From positions 1-21,112 of the forward strand of contig JAZSOD010000076.1 in assembly GCA_045536775.1 (NCBI GenBank): 21,112 nt of DNA. Reading direction: 5' to 3'. Position 1 is the stretch's first letter; each line of letters begins with the position of its first letter. The notes beneath the pieces were generated by a model, which worked only from the letters and a program-made list of their open reading frames with translations, did not search any database and had not been told where the DNA came from. The DNA is from UBA4717 sp045536775 (lineage in GTDB: Bacteria; Bacillota; Clostridia; Oscillospirales; CAG-272). A program made the translations under genes and the position numbers. Positions 14,598 through 21,112 of this stretch are shown piece after piece.

Positions 14598-14693
14598 AGT
14601 ATTTCTCCAATCTTAAATATTATTTGTCTAAATTATAAGCTTGCGGTAGTGTATTTTTCTACAAAAATATTACGATTTTTGCAAAATATATTA

Positions 14694-14710
14694 CAAAAGC
14701 TCTGCTTTTG
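14694..14710 (-). terminator. Weak hairpin terminator after the acyl-CoA ligase gene
   Basis: CAAAAGC (14694-14700), loop of three, GCTTTTG (14704-14710). On the minus strand it directly follows the TGA stop (14712-14714) and leads into TAATATATTTTG. The stem is short, so partial read-through into the RraA-like gene is possible. Confidence 0.45.
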
Positions 14711-14711
14711 G

Positions 14712-16406
14712 TCACTCTATAGACGTGTCTATCTTGAATCTCATGATCTTGCGAAGCGTATTTTTCGGAAATTCCTCTGTTCTTACTTTGAGCACGGATA
14801 TCTTTTTATAAGGCACGGTCTTCTCGTTGAATTCGTCGATAAAGGGCTTGAAGTATGCTTCCTTGTCCTCAATATTGTTGTTTTCAAAGAAATCGTTGTC
14901 AGGGTATATTTCGGCAACTATGGCGTTGTGCTCAATGCCTCTCTTGCTCTGACCCTCGTAAACGATAATGTCGATAATACCGGGGGTCGCCACAAGCTCG
15001 TTTTCAATCTCCTCGGGATAGACGTTCTTTCCGTTAGAGAGAATGATGAGGTTCTTTTTTCTTCCCGTTATAAAGAGAATGCCGTTTTTGTCAAGCTTTC
15101 CGTAGTCGCCTGTTCTGAAGAAGCCGTCCTCGGTCATCGCCTCTGCGGTGGCCTTTTCGTCCTTGTAGTAGCCGAGCATTACGTTGGGACCCTTTACGAG
15201 TATCTCGCCCTCTCCGTCCTCGTTGGGCTCGTCGATTCTGACCGTGTCCATATCGAGAATTTCGCCAACGCTTCCGTGAACTACGTTTAGGCTCCTGTTT
15301 ACAGCTATAAGGGGAGCACACTCGGTGATTCCGTAGCCGTTGAGCATAGATATGCCGAGCGACTCAAAGAAGGTCATGATTTCAGGGTTTATCGGTGCGC
15401 CGCCCGAGATTATCATTTCTATCTCTCCGCCGAACGCCTCGCGTATCTGAGCAAAGAGCTTTTTGCGGATATCGATTCCGAGCTTCAGAAGAATATTACT
15501 GAGCTTCATCATTCCCGCAACAAGCTTTTCCTTGCCCTGTTCCTTGATGTTTGCATTAATTTTGCGGTAGAAGGTCTCAAGGTAGAGAGGCACGAGCACA
15601 AGGTGTCCGGGCTTTTGCTCCTTAAGCTCTCTTTGAACGTAGCGTATGCCCGAGGAAATGTATATTTCCGTACCGATAAACGCGTGGCCGACAAGCATTA
15701 CCGTAGAGCCGTAGGTGTGGTGAGGGGGAAGAACTCCGACCGTCTTTTTCTGGAAGTCAATATAGGGAATTATTTCGGACATATCGCGTAAGATCGCGTC
15801 CTGCGAGAGCATAACGCCCTTGCCCTTGCCGGTAGTTCCCGATGTGAATACGAGAAGCGACATCTTGAAGGGGTCGATCTCTGCATTATGGTACGCGTCG
15901 GGATCATTGTTGTAAAGCGTTCTTCCGCTTTCTATAAGGTTTTCAAGGGAGTTTTCCTTTTCCTTGGCGCAAAGATAGATGCAGGGCGCGGTGTCGGTCT
16001 CGGACTCGATGTACTCCGCCTTTTCAGAGAGCTCCTCGTCACAGAATAAGAAGGCAATATCTGCCTTTTTCGCGGTCTCGGCAAGGTCCTCGCAAAGCCA
16101 GTCGCGGTCGAGGGGAACTATAACGCCGCCGATACTGAGCACCGCAAAATACGTGCGTACCCAGTCGTACGAAAACTTACCTATAAGAATACAGTGACGA
16201 CCTGCACATCCAAGCTTGAGAAGCTTGCTTGCAAGAGCGCGGACATCGTCTCTGAGTTGACTGAAGGTTGCCTTTTGAACCTCCTTGTCGCGCGGATTTA
16301 TTCTGTACGAGTACGCACAAAGCTCTGCGTATTTTTCGCCTGCAAACTCAACGAGCGCTCTTACGTCTCTGCATTCGATCTTTTCGTGTAACATTCCTTT
16401 TTTCAT
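14712..16406 (-). CDS. AMP-forming acyl-CoA synthetase/ligase (ANL superfamily)
   Basis: The protein has 564 residues with the ANL adenylation motifs in order: the P-loop FTSGTTGKGKGVMLS (about 187-201), the YGITE acyl-adenylate motif (358-362) and GFFRTGDYGKLDKNGILFIT followed by GRKKNLIILSNGKNVYPEEI (about 428-467). The C-terminal PKNTLRKIMRF (about 547-557) carries the catalytic lysine region. It would activate a carboxylic acid with ATP to the acyl-AMP and then the CoA thioester. The overall look is of long-chain fatty acid-CoA ligases, but the substrate cannot be fixed by eye. The ATG at 16406 has AAAGGA about nine bases upstream; Met5 is an alternative. It lies 38 bases behind a TetR-type regulator on the same strand and is almost certainly co-transcribed with it. 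Confidence 0.9.
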   Translation of the reverse strand: MKKGMLHEKIECRDVRALVEFAGEKYAELCAYSYRINPRDKEVQKATFSQLRDDVRALASKLLKLGCAGRHCILIGKFSYDWVRTYFAVLSIGGVIVPLDRDWLCEDLAETAKKADIAFLFCDEELSEKAEYIESETDTAPCIYLCAKEKENSLENLIESGRTLYNNDPDAYHNAEIDPFKMSLLVFTSGTTGKGKGVMLSQDAILRDMSEIIPYIDFQKKTVGVLPPHHTYGSTVMLVGHAFIGTEIYISSGIRYVQRELKEQKPGHLVLVPLYLETFYRKINANIKEQGKEKLVAGMMKLSNILLKLGIDIRKKLFAQIREAFGGEIEMIISGGAPINPEIMTFFESLGISMLNGYGITECAPLIAVNRSLNVVHGSVGEILDMDTVRIDEPNEDGEGEILVKGPNVMLGYYKDEKATAEAMTEDGFFRTGDYGKLDKNGILFITGRKKNLIILSNGKNVYPEEIENELVATPGIIDIIVYEGQSKRGIEHNAIVAEIYPDNDFFENNNIEDKEAYFKPFIDEFNEKTVPYKKISVLKVRTEEFPKNTLRKIMRFKIDTSIE

Positions 16407-16444
16407 AATGGTTTTCCTTTCAATAAGAGAAAAGTGTATGACGG

Positions 16445-17023
16445 CTATGCCTTGAGTCCTTCAAGCAAAAAGCCGAAGCTGTATCTGAAATTTTTCACCG
16501 CTTCGTCGCGGTCAAGCTGACGTTGTACCGCATCGGCGTTGTATCCGCGGCAGAAGCACCATATCGAGTAGCTCATAACGTCCGGATCGACCTCTTTTAT
16601 GAGCCCCTTGTTCATGGCGTAAATTATAAGCTTTTTGATCTCCGCAGTCCACCATTCGTAGTTTCCGCGCGAGAGGGAATCGTTCTCAAAAACGTATTGG
16701 TTAAACTGCATTTTTGCGTCGTACGATGTTATGAGTGAGCTTATCACGAGCTCCATGACCTGCTCGAAGAAATCGCGGTCCTCGTCGATCTCGCGAGCGA
16801 TGATCTCACGTATTTTTATAATGGTTTTTCTGTAAACAAGCTCGAGCACCTCGTCGATATTTCTGAATCTGTTGTAAAAGACTCTGTTTGTAATGCCGAG
16901 GCTTTCAAGAACCTTTCTCACCGTGACGGTGTGAGCACCGTTTGAGGTCGCAAGCTTTTCTGCGGCATCAATGATTTTTTCGCACATTTCGTCGCGTATA
17001 AGCTCATTTGGCTTTTCCTGCAA
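16445..17023 (-). CDS. TetR/AcrR-family transcriptional regulator
   Basis: The protein has 192 residues from a TTG start at 17023. That start has a perfect GGGAGG seven bases upstream (17031-17036) and lies downstream of a consensus promoter. The in-frame ATG at 17095 lies within the promoter itself and is rejected. The N-terminal DNA-binding domain (about residues 12-62) has the TetR layout: IIDAAEKLATSNGAHTVTV, then the helix-turn-helix VRKVLESLGITNRVFYNRFR followed by NIDEVLELVY. The C-terminal 130 residues are helical and would hold ligand and dimer surfaces. It leads the acyl-CoA ligase gene, so its ligand may be an acyl-CoA or fatty acid, as in other TetR regulators of lipid genes; that is inference. 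A perfect palindrome on its start site suggests autorepression. Confidence 0.9.
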   Translation of the reverse strand: MQEKPNELIRDEMCEKIIDAAEKLATSNGAHTVTVRKVLESLGITNRVFYNRFRNIDEVLELVYRKTIIKIREIIAREIDEDRDFFEQVMELVISSLITSYDAKMQFNQYVFENDSLSRGNYEWWTAEIKKLIIYAMNKGLIKEVDPDVMSYSIWCFCRGYNADAVQRQLDRDEAVKNFRYSFGFLLEGLKA

Positions 17024-17043
17024 GCAAACACCTCCCAAAGATT

Positions 17044-17062
17044 TCAGCACACAGTGTGCTGA
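17044..17062. promoter_or_regulatory. Perfect 19-base palindrome, probable TetR operator
   Basis: TCAGCACAC-A-GTGTGCTGA is perfectly symmetric. It begins five bases downstream of the -10 box of the TetR promoter (predicted start near 17060), so binding would block transcription of the regulator and the acyl-CoA ligase gene. Size and odd-centred symmetry suit a TetR-type dimer. Confidence 0.8.
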
Positions 17063-17066
17063 GAGT

Positions 17067-17095
17067 ATTATAGCACAATCCCGCGGCTTTGTCAA
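17067..17095 (-). promoter_or_regulatory. Consensus sigma-A promoter of the TetR/acyl-CoA ligase operon
   Basis: On the minus strand TTGACA (17090-17095), exactly 17 bases, TATAAT (17067-17072): a full consensus match, with a TGC extended -10 as well. Such a strong promoter fits a unit held off by a repressor. Confidence 0.92.
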
Positions 17096-17143
17096 TACGG
17101 TTGGAAAAAGCGGTGCTTTAAGCGAAAAACTTGAATTTTGCTA

Positions 17144-17172
17144 TTGCAATTTCGCATAAATGTTGTTATAAT
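17144..17172 (+). promoter_or_regulatory. Sigma-A promoter of the metallo-beta-lactamase-fold gene
   Basis: TTGCAA (17144-17149), 17-base spacer, TATAAT (17167-17172). The leader to the ATG at 17242 is about 60 bases. It is divergent from, and does not overlap, the TetR promoter and operator. Confidence 0.8.
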
Positions 17173-17241
17173 ATATTATTATCGGTTTTTATGCCCATCT
17201 ATGAGCTGACCGACAGTTTACACCGAGCGAAAGGTATTTCT

Positions 17242-17874
17242 ATGGATATTATAAACGTTTCCTCGGGATATATGAGTGCAAACACCTATATTCTGAAGGA
17301 CACCGCAACGGGAGACGCGGCGTTAGTCGATCCGGGAGGAGACAGCGAGTATATAATCTCACAGATCAATGCAAACGCGGCGAACGTGAAGTATATATTT
17401 CTCACTCACGGACATTTCGACCATATCCTCGCGCTTGACAGAATACGCGAGTACACGGGCGCGAGAGTGTATATACACGCGCTTGACAACGTCTGCCTCA
17501 ATAACCCGACCTTCAGTCTCATGACGCATATTGGCAGAAGCGACACGTTTGGCGACGCGGACGTACTGCTTGACGGCGATGAGGAGATAGAAGTCGGAGA
17601 GAGCAGGGTAAGAGTTGTGCATACACCCGGACATACGGTCGGTTCGGTATGCTTTATAACCGATAGCGGAATAATATCGGGTGATACTCTGTTTTACGAA
17701 AGCATCGGAAGAACGGATTTCCCCGGCGGAAGCTTTGAAGCGATCGAGGCATCAATAAAAGAGCTTTACTCTATAGAAGGCGACGCGGCGGTGTATCCGG
17801 GACACGGACGGGCAACAAGCCTTGAGCACGAAAGAAGATTTAACCCCTACGTAAGCTGCAGGGGTCTTATATAA
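17242..17874 (+). CDS. Metallo-beta-lactamase-fold hydrolase (glyoxalase II-like)
   Basis: The protein has 210 residues, the size of the small glyoxalase II-like group. The metal-binding set is complete: THGHFDH (residues 55-61), His131 in TPGHTVGS, Asp148 in ISGDTLF, and His188 in YPGHG. The SIGRTDFPGGS stretch after the Asp is typical of hydroxyacylglutathione hydrolase-like and related thioesterase-type members. The likely reaction is hydrolysis of a thioester or similar bond by two Zn/Fe ions in the cytoplasm; the physiological substrate is unknown. The ATG at 17242 has GAAAGG about seven bases upstream and lies after its promoter, while an earlier in-frame ATG at 17131 lies before it and is rejected. 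It is a monocistronic gene, divergent from the TetR operon. Confidence 0.92.
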   Translation: MDIINVSSGYMSANTYILKDTATGDAALVDPGGDSEYIISQINANAANVKYIFLTHGHFDHILALDRIREYTGARVYIHALDNVCLNNPTFSLMTHIGRSDTFGDADVLLDGDEEIEVGESRVRVVHTPGHTVGSVCFITDSGIISGDTLFYESIGRTDFPGGSFEAIEASIKELYSIEGDAAVYPGHGRATSLEHERRFNPYVSCRGLI

Positions 17875-17896
17875 AGACTATTTTGACGAGGTAAAT

Positions 17897-17944
17897 AGCG
17901 TGAAAGCTTCGTTTTCTTTAAGTGAGGTTTTCAAATTTCACGCT
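17897..17944 (+). other. Long-range inverted repeat between the MBL-fold gene and gltX
   Basis: AGCGTGAAA (17897-17905) and TTTCACGCT (17936-17944) are perfect 9-base inverted copies with a 30-base interior. No T-run follows, so it is a poor terminator. A second small dyad TTGCAC-TAT-GTGCAA lies at 17980-17994. Role unknown. Confidence 0.4.
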
Positions 17945-18010
17945 CGAACTCCTTGCAAAACGAGTCCCGTCCCATTTTGTTGCACTATGTGCAATACCGA
18001 GGATTTCTAT

Positions 18011-18053
18011 AAGTTATTTGTGCCGCCGAAATGGCGGCGGAATGGAGATTACA
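18011..18053 (+). promoter_or_regulatory. gltX leader: hairpin followed by ribosome-binding site
   Basis: After AAGTTATTTG comes GCCGCC (18022-18027), loop GAAAT, GGCGGC (18033-18038), then GGAATGGAGATTACA and the ATG. GGAG at 18044-18047 is the Shine-Dalgarno site and decides the start at 18054. The same order of elements precedes glnS. Confidence 0.7.
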
Positions 18054-19049
18054 ATGGATTTTAACTATCTTGCAGACCTGCTTTATCCCGATATAAAGAC
18101 TACGCCCGAGGATATCGAAAAAAGATTTCCGAAGCGTGAGCTTCCCGATGGAGCAAAGGTAACGAGATTTGCACCCAGCCCCACGGGCTTCGTTCACTTC
18201 GGCGGACTTTTTCCGACAAGAGTAAGCGAAAGACTCGCTCACCAGAGCGGCGGAGTGCTCATACTCAGAATTGAGGATACCGACGCAAAGCGCGAGGTCG
18301 AGGGAGCAGAGGAAAACCTTATCGAAACACTCGCGTATTACGGCGTCAAATTTGACGAGGGCGCGGTTGCGGGAGGTCAGGACAACGGAATCTACGGACC
18401 CTATCGCCAGAGCGAAAGACGCGAAATATATCAGACGTTTGCTAAAAAGCTTATCCGCGAGGGCAGAGCATATCCCTGCTTCTGCACAGATGAAGAACTT
18501 GCAAATATAAGAAGTGAGCAGGAGGAGCTAAAGGCAGACCCGGGCTACTACGGCAAGTGGGCAATATGGCGCGATGCTCCAATCGAAAAGATAGAGGAAA
18601 AGATAAAGGCGGGCGAAAAGTTCGTTCTCCGCTTTAAGAGCGAGGGCTCGGTGGAACGCAAGATAAAGTTCACCGATCTCGTCAAGGGCGATATTGAGAT
18701 CACGGAAAACGATAAGGACCACGTTCTCTTGAAGAGCGACGGTATCCCCACCTACCACTTCGCACACGCGGTGGACGATCACTATATGGGTACTACCCAC
18801 GTAGTAAGAGGAGAGGAGTGGCTTCCGAGCCTTCCGTTCCATCTCCAGCTCTTCAGTGCGCTTGGCTTCAAGCTTCCCAAGTTCTTACACATTTCTCAGC
18901 TTATGAAGCTTGACGAAAACGGCTCGAAAAAGAAGCTTTCCAAGCGTGACGCGGGCGTTGATATGAGATTCTACAAGGAAAAGGGCTACTGTCCCGAGGC
19001 TGTTGTGGAGTACGTAATGACCCTTCTCAATTCCAACTACAAGAAATAA
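18054..19049 (+). CDS. gltX: Glutamyl-tRNA synthetase, N-terminal catalytic part (interrupted gene)
   Basis: This open frame of 331 residues holds the entire class I catalytic core: RFAPSPTGFVHFGGLFPTR (about 38-56) with the HIGH-type motif HFGG, the LRIEDTDAKR segment, and the KMSKS-type loop KLSKR (about 294-298). GluRS attaches glutamate to tRNA-Glu using ATP. The frame stops at TAA (19047-19049) just after LLNSNYKK. The next codons in the same frame continue as the anticodon-binding half, and other GluRS proteins have Trp (NSNYEEW) where this TAA stands. So the gene is broken by one in-frame stop and has no frameshift. The ATG at 18054 has GGAG six bases upstream. Upstream in-frame ATGs at 18042 and 17922 lack a site. 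It may be a true nonsense mutation, a sequence error or a split enzyme. Confidence 0.9.
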   Translation: MDFNYLADLLYPDIKTTPEDIEKRFPKRELPDGAKVTRFAPSPTGFVHFGGLFPTRVSERLAHQSGGVLILRIEDTDAKREVEGAEENLIETLAYYGVKFDEGAVAGGQDNGIYGPYRQSERREIYQTFAKKLIREGRAYPCFCTDEELANIRSEQEELKADPGYYGKWAIWRDAPIEKIEEKIKAGEKFVLRFKSEGSVERKIKFTDLVKGDIEITENDKDHVLLKSDGIPTYHFAHAVDDHYMGTTHVVRGEEWLPSLPFHLQLFSALGFKLPKFLHISQLMKLDENGSKKKLSKRDAGVDMRFYKEKGYCPEAVVEYVMTLLNSNYKK

Positions 19050-19052
19050 AGA

Positions 19053-19700
19053 ATGGCTAACCCCGATAAGCCCTACACCGAATTCCCGTTCTCGATAAAG
19101 AAGATGAGCGCTTCGGGTTGTCTGTTCGATTTCGATAAGCTCAACGACGTGACCAAGAACACGGTTGCAAAAATGAGCGCGGACGAGGTATATGACAAGG
19201 TTCTTGATTGGGCGAAGGAGTACGACACCGATTTCGCGGACAAGCTCGCGTCAGACCCCGAATACGCAAAGAGCATACTTGCCATTGGCAGAGGCGGAAA
19301 GAAGCCTCGTAAGGATATAACCGTGTGGAGTGAGGTCAAGGATTATATGGGCTTCTTCTACGACGATTATTTCAAGATAACGGACGAAATGCCCGCAAAC
19401 GTACCCGCTGACGAGCGTATCGCAATTTTGAACGATTACGCAGACGCATACTCGGCACAGGACGACAACAACGCGTGGTTTGAAAAGATAAAGTCAATTT
19501 CCGAAAAGTACGGCTACACCACCGATATGAAGGCGTACAAGGCGGACCCGAGCGCATTCAAGGGCTCGGTTACCGATATTTCCACTCTCATAAGAGTGGC
19601 GATGACCGGAAGAACTAATTCCCCCGACCTTACCGCAATATGCGCTATTCTCGGTGCAGACAGAGTTCGTGCGAGAGCAAAGGCTGCGGCAAACGCGTAA
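19053..19700 (+). CDS. gltX: Glutamyl-tRNA synthetase, C-terminal anticodon-binding part
   Basis: The 215 residues continue GluRS in the same frame, three bases after the TAA. They include FPFSIKKMSASGCLFDFDKL, typical of the linker after the catalytic core, then helical anticodon-binding domain sequence (VYDKVLDWAKEYD) and the C-terminal VAMTGRTNSPDLTAICAILG that ends many GluRS proteins. Together with the first part this makes about 548 residues, normal for the long clostridial GluRS. The ATG at 19053 has no convincing Shine-Dalgarno site (AAGAAATAAAGA before it). Separate translation would need re-initiation after the adjacent stop. By itself it has no catalytic motif. Reading frame and conservation are intact to the TAA at 19698-19700, so any interruption must be recent or functional. 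Confidence 0.85.
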   Translation: MANPDKPYTEFPFSIKKMSASGCLFDFDKLNDVTKNTVAKMSADEVYDKVLDWAKEYDTDFADKLASDPEYAKSILAIGRGGKKPRKDITVWSEVKDYMGFFYDDYFKITDEMPANVPADERIAILNDYADAYSAQDDNNAWFEKIKSISEKYGYTTDMKAYKADPSAFKGSVTDISTLIRVAMTGRTNSPDLTAICAILGADRVRARAKAAANA

Positions 19701-19704
19701 AACA

Positions 19705-19745
19705 GTTATTTAAGTTGCCGTCAAAACGGCAGAATGGAGAATACA
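19705..19745 (+). promoter_or_regulatory. glnS leader: hairpin followed by ribosome-binding site
   Basis: AGTTATTT, then TGCCGT (19716-19721), loop CAAA, ACGGCA (19726-19731), then GAATGGAGAATACA and the ATG at 19746. It matches the gltX leader element for element. GGAG at 19736-19739 is the Shine-Dalgarno site and supports 19746 rather than the ATG at 19734, whose own upstream lacks one. Confidence 0.7.
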
Positions 19746-21062
19746 ATGTCAGAAGAAGTTATAAGCTCAAATTTTATACACGACATTATTGACGAGGACT
19801 TAAGGGAAGGCGCGGTAGATTCCATACACACGCGTTTTCCGCCAGAGCCTAACGGTTACCTTCACATCGGCAGCGCAAAGGCGATCTATATTAACTGGTC
19901 CACGGCAAAGAAGTACGGAGGCAAATTCAATCTCCGTTACGACGATACCAATCCCACGAAAGAGGACACCGAGTACGTTGACAGCATCTATGAGGATCTC
20001 AAGTGGCTTGGCGCGGAGCCAAGCGGCGGTATCTTCTACGGCTCAGACTACTTTGATAAGTGCTACGAGTACGCGATAAAGCTCATCAAGGACGGCAAGG
20101 CGTACGTTTGCGACCTCACCGCAGAGCAGATGCGCGAATACAGAGGAACCCTTACCGAGCCTGGCAAGAACAGTCCCTGGCGCGACAGAAGCGTAGAAGA
20201 AAACCTCGACCTGTTCGAGAGAATGAAGAACGGCGAGTTTGAGGACGGTACTCATACGCTCAGAGCCAAGATAGATATGGCGAGTCCGAATATGAATATG
20301 CGTGACCCGGCTATTTACAGAATAGTACATTGTCACCATCACAGACAGGGCGACAAGTGGTGCATCTATCCTCTCTACGATTACGCTCATCCGATACAGG
20401 ACGCGCTTGAGGGTATCACCCATTCGCTTTGCTCGCTCGAATTTGAAAACCACCGTCCGCTTTACGATTGGGTTGTAAATAACATAGGTTTTGAAAAGAA
20501 GCCCAAGCAGAGAGAGTTCGCAAGACTCAACGTTACCTATACGGTAATGAGTAAGAGATATCTTCGTCAACTCGTTGAAACGGGACTCGTTGACGGTTGG
20601 GATGACCCTCGTATGCCCACTCTCTGCGGTCTCAGACGCCGCGGATATACCCCCGCATCTATCTTTGACTTCGTAAAGAGAGCAGGTATCTCAAAGGCGG
20701 ACAGCCTTGTTGATATCAATCTTCTTGAGCACTGCATCAGAGAAGAGCTCAATATGACGGCACAGCGCCGTATAGCGGTGCTTGAGCCCGTAAAGGTGAT
20801 AGTTGATAACTACCCCGATGATAAAACCGAATATTTTGAGGTTACGAACAATCCGAACGATGAATCGGCAGGTACGAGAAAGCTTCCGTTTACCAAGGAG
20901 CTTTACATCGAAAAGAGTGACTTCGCTCTTGTTCCGCCTCCCAAGTTCTTCAGACTTAAGCCCGACGGAGAGGTAAGACTTATGGGTGCGTACATCGTTA
21001 AGTACGCGGGCGTTGATACCGACGAAAACGGTGAGGTTACCGCTATCCACGTCAACGCAAAT
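19746..21062 (+). CDS. glnS: Glutaminyl-tRNA synthetase, 3' end missing
   Basis: About 439 genuine residues are present of an expected 550 or more. Features in order are HTRFPPEPNGYLHIGSAKA (HIGH motif), NLRYDDTNPTKEDTEY, the long DKWCIYPLYDYAHPIQDALE stretch, the GITHSLCSLEFENHRPLYDW segment that is diagnostic of GlnRS, and the KMSKS-type VMSKRYL. The start of the beta-barrel anticodon domain follows (LYIEKSDFALVPPPKFFRL). It charges tRNA-Gln directly. The open frame seems to end at a TAG at 21084, but bases from 21063 on are adapter, so the last residues KSEAKRS and the stop are artefacts. The natural gene continues beyond the contig, and some clostridial GlnRS carry a YqeY domain there. 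It lies 45 bases after gltX and is likely one unit with it. Confidence 0.95.
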
Positions 21063-21112
21063 AAGTCGGAGGCCAAGCGGTCTTAGGAAGACAAACCAAA
21101 TGATCAACTCCT
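21063..21112. other. Sequencing adapter (MGI/BGISEQ type) with 10-base index, not genomic
   Basis: Bases 21063-21094 are the 32-base adapter arm beginning AAGTCGGAGGCC and ending AGGAAGACAA. Then comes index ACCAAATGAT (21095-21104), the reverse complement of the index at the left end, and CAACTCCT, the start of the other arm. GlnRS homology stops exactly at this junction. It mirrors bases 1-54 apart from one inserted T in the left copy. Confidence 0.94.

Noticed and set aside
14598..14650. Promoter of the RraA-like gene (TATAAT on the minus strand)
   Set aside because: No acceptable -35 at 16-18 bases; the gene may instead rely on read-through past the weak hairpin at 14694-14710, or on an activator.
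13947..15290. 447-codon plus-strand open frame
   Set aside because: It crosses the RraA-like gene, the intergenic gap and part of the acyl-CoA ligase gene in antisense, so it is a codon-bias shadow.
17875..18053. T-box riboswitch upstream of gltX
   Set aside because: No T-box sequence (AGGGTGGNACCGCG), no terminator/antiterminator pair and too little room; only short hairpins are seen.
19047..19049. TAA read as a sense codon (altered genetic code)
   Set aside because: TAA ends several intact genes in the window (groES, groEL, the AGCS transporter and the DUF4830-like gene), so general recoding is excluded. A site-specific effect is kept only as a minor option.
1..21112. Terminal inverted repeats of a linear plasmid, phage or transposon
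   Set aside because: The repeats are adapter arms plus a sample index, and GlnRS homology breaks exactly at the adapter boundary. No replication, transposition or phage gene is present.

Overview
The window looks like a contig from a low-to-mid-GC, endospore-forming Clostridia (Firmicutes) bacterium, probably an uncultured Oscillospiraceae/Ruminococcaceae-type gut organism. The grounds are spore-maturation genes spmA/spmB, a CIRCE-controlled groES-groEL pair, strong Gram-positive Shine-Dalgarno sites (GGAGG type), sigma-A promoters, GTG and TTG starts, clostridial small families (DUF951-, DUF4830- and DUF6472-like) and short CGTAGGG palindromic intergenic repeats. Family and taxon calls rest on recognition by eye; no search was run.

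Both ends of the window are not genomic. Bases 1-54 and 21063-21112 match the MGI/BGISEQ (DNBSEQ) library adapter as I remember it, in inverted orientation and with the same 10-base index (ATCATTTGGT). The terminal inverted repeat is therefore a sequencing artefact. The open frame entering spmB from the left and the last seven codons plus stop of the glnS frame are adapter-encoded.

Layout. 55-676 (+): the end of spmA and complete spmB. 659-3631 (-): a DUF951-like gene and a large YfhO-type membrane protein, one transcription unit that converges on spmB with its terminator inside spmB. 3841-4059 (+): a small membrane protein. 4120-4281: nested palindromic repeats. 4506-6674 (+): two AT-richer XRE-type regulators, each with its own promoter. 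6741-8633 (-): an AGCS-type amino acid/sodium symporter and a DUF4830-like membrane-anchored protein. 8776-10887 (+): promoter, CIRCE operator, groES, groEL, terminator. 10938-11591 (+): a cysteine-bearing, possibly zinc-binding protein. 11657-13288 (-): an L-lactate permease family transporter. 13470-14597 (-): an RraA-like protein and a DUF6472-like four-cysteine protein. 14712-17023 (-): an AMP-forming acyl-CoA ligase led by a TetR regulator that has a perfect palindromic operator on its start site. 17242-17874 (+): a metallo-beta-lactamase-fold hydrolase. 18054-21062 (+): glutamyl-tRNA synthetase, split by an in-frame TAA, then glutaminyl-tRNA synthetase, cut off by the contig end.

How it works together: most of the window is ordinary core and house-keeping content (sporulation, chaperonin, tRNA charging, transport), each unit bounded by clear rho-independent terminators. 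The points most worth a second look are the gltX frame broken exactly where a tryptophan is expected, a duplicated hairpin-plus-RBS leader in front of both aminoacyl-tRNA synthetase genes, the nested repeat island beside the two XRE genes, and the TetR/acyl-CoA ligase operon with its operator. I see no defence system, prophage, insertion sequence, CRISPR array, rRNA or tRNA.
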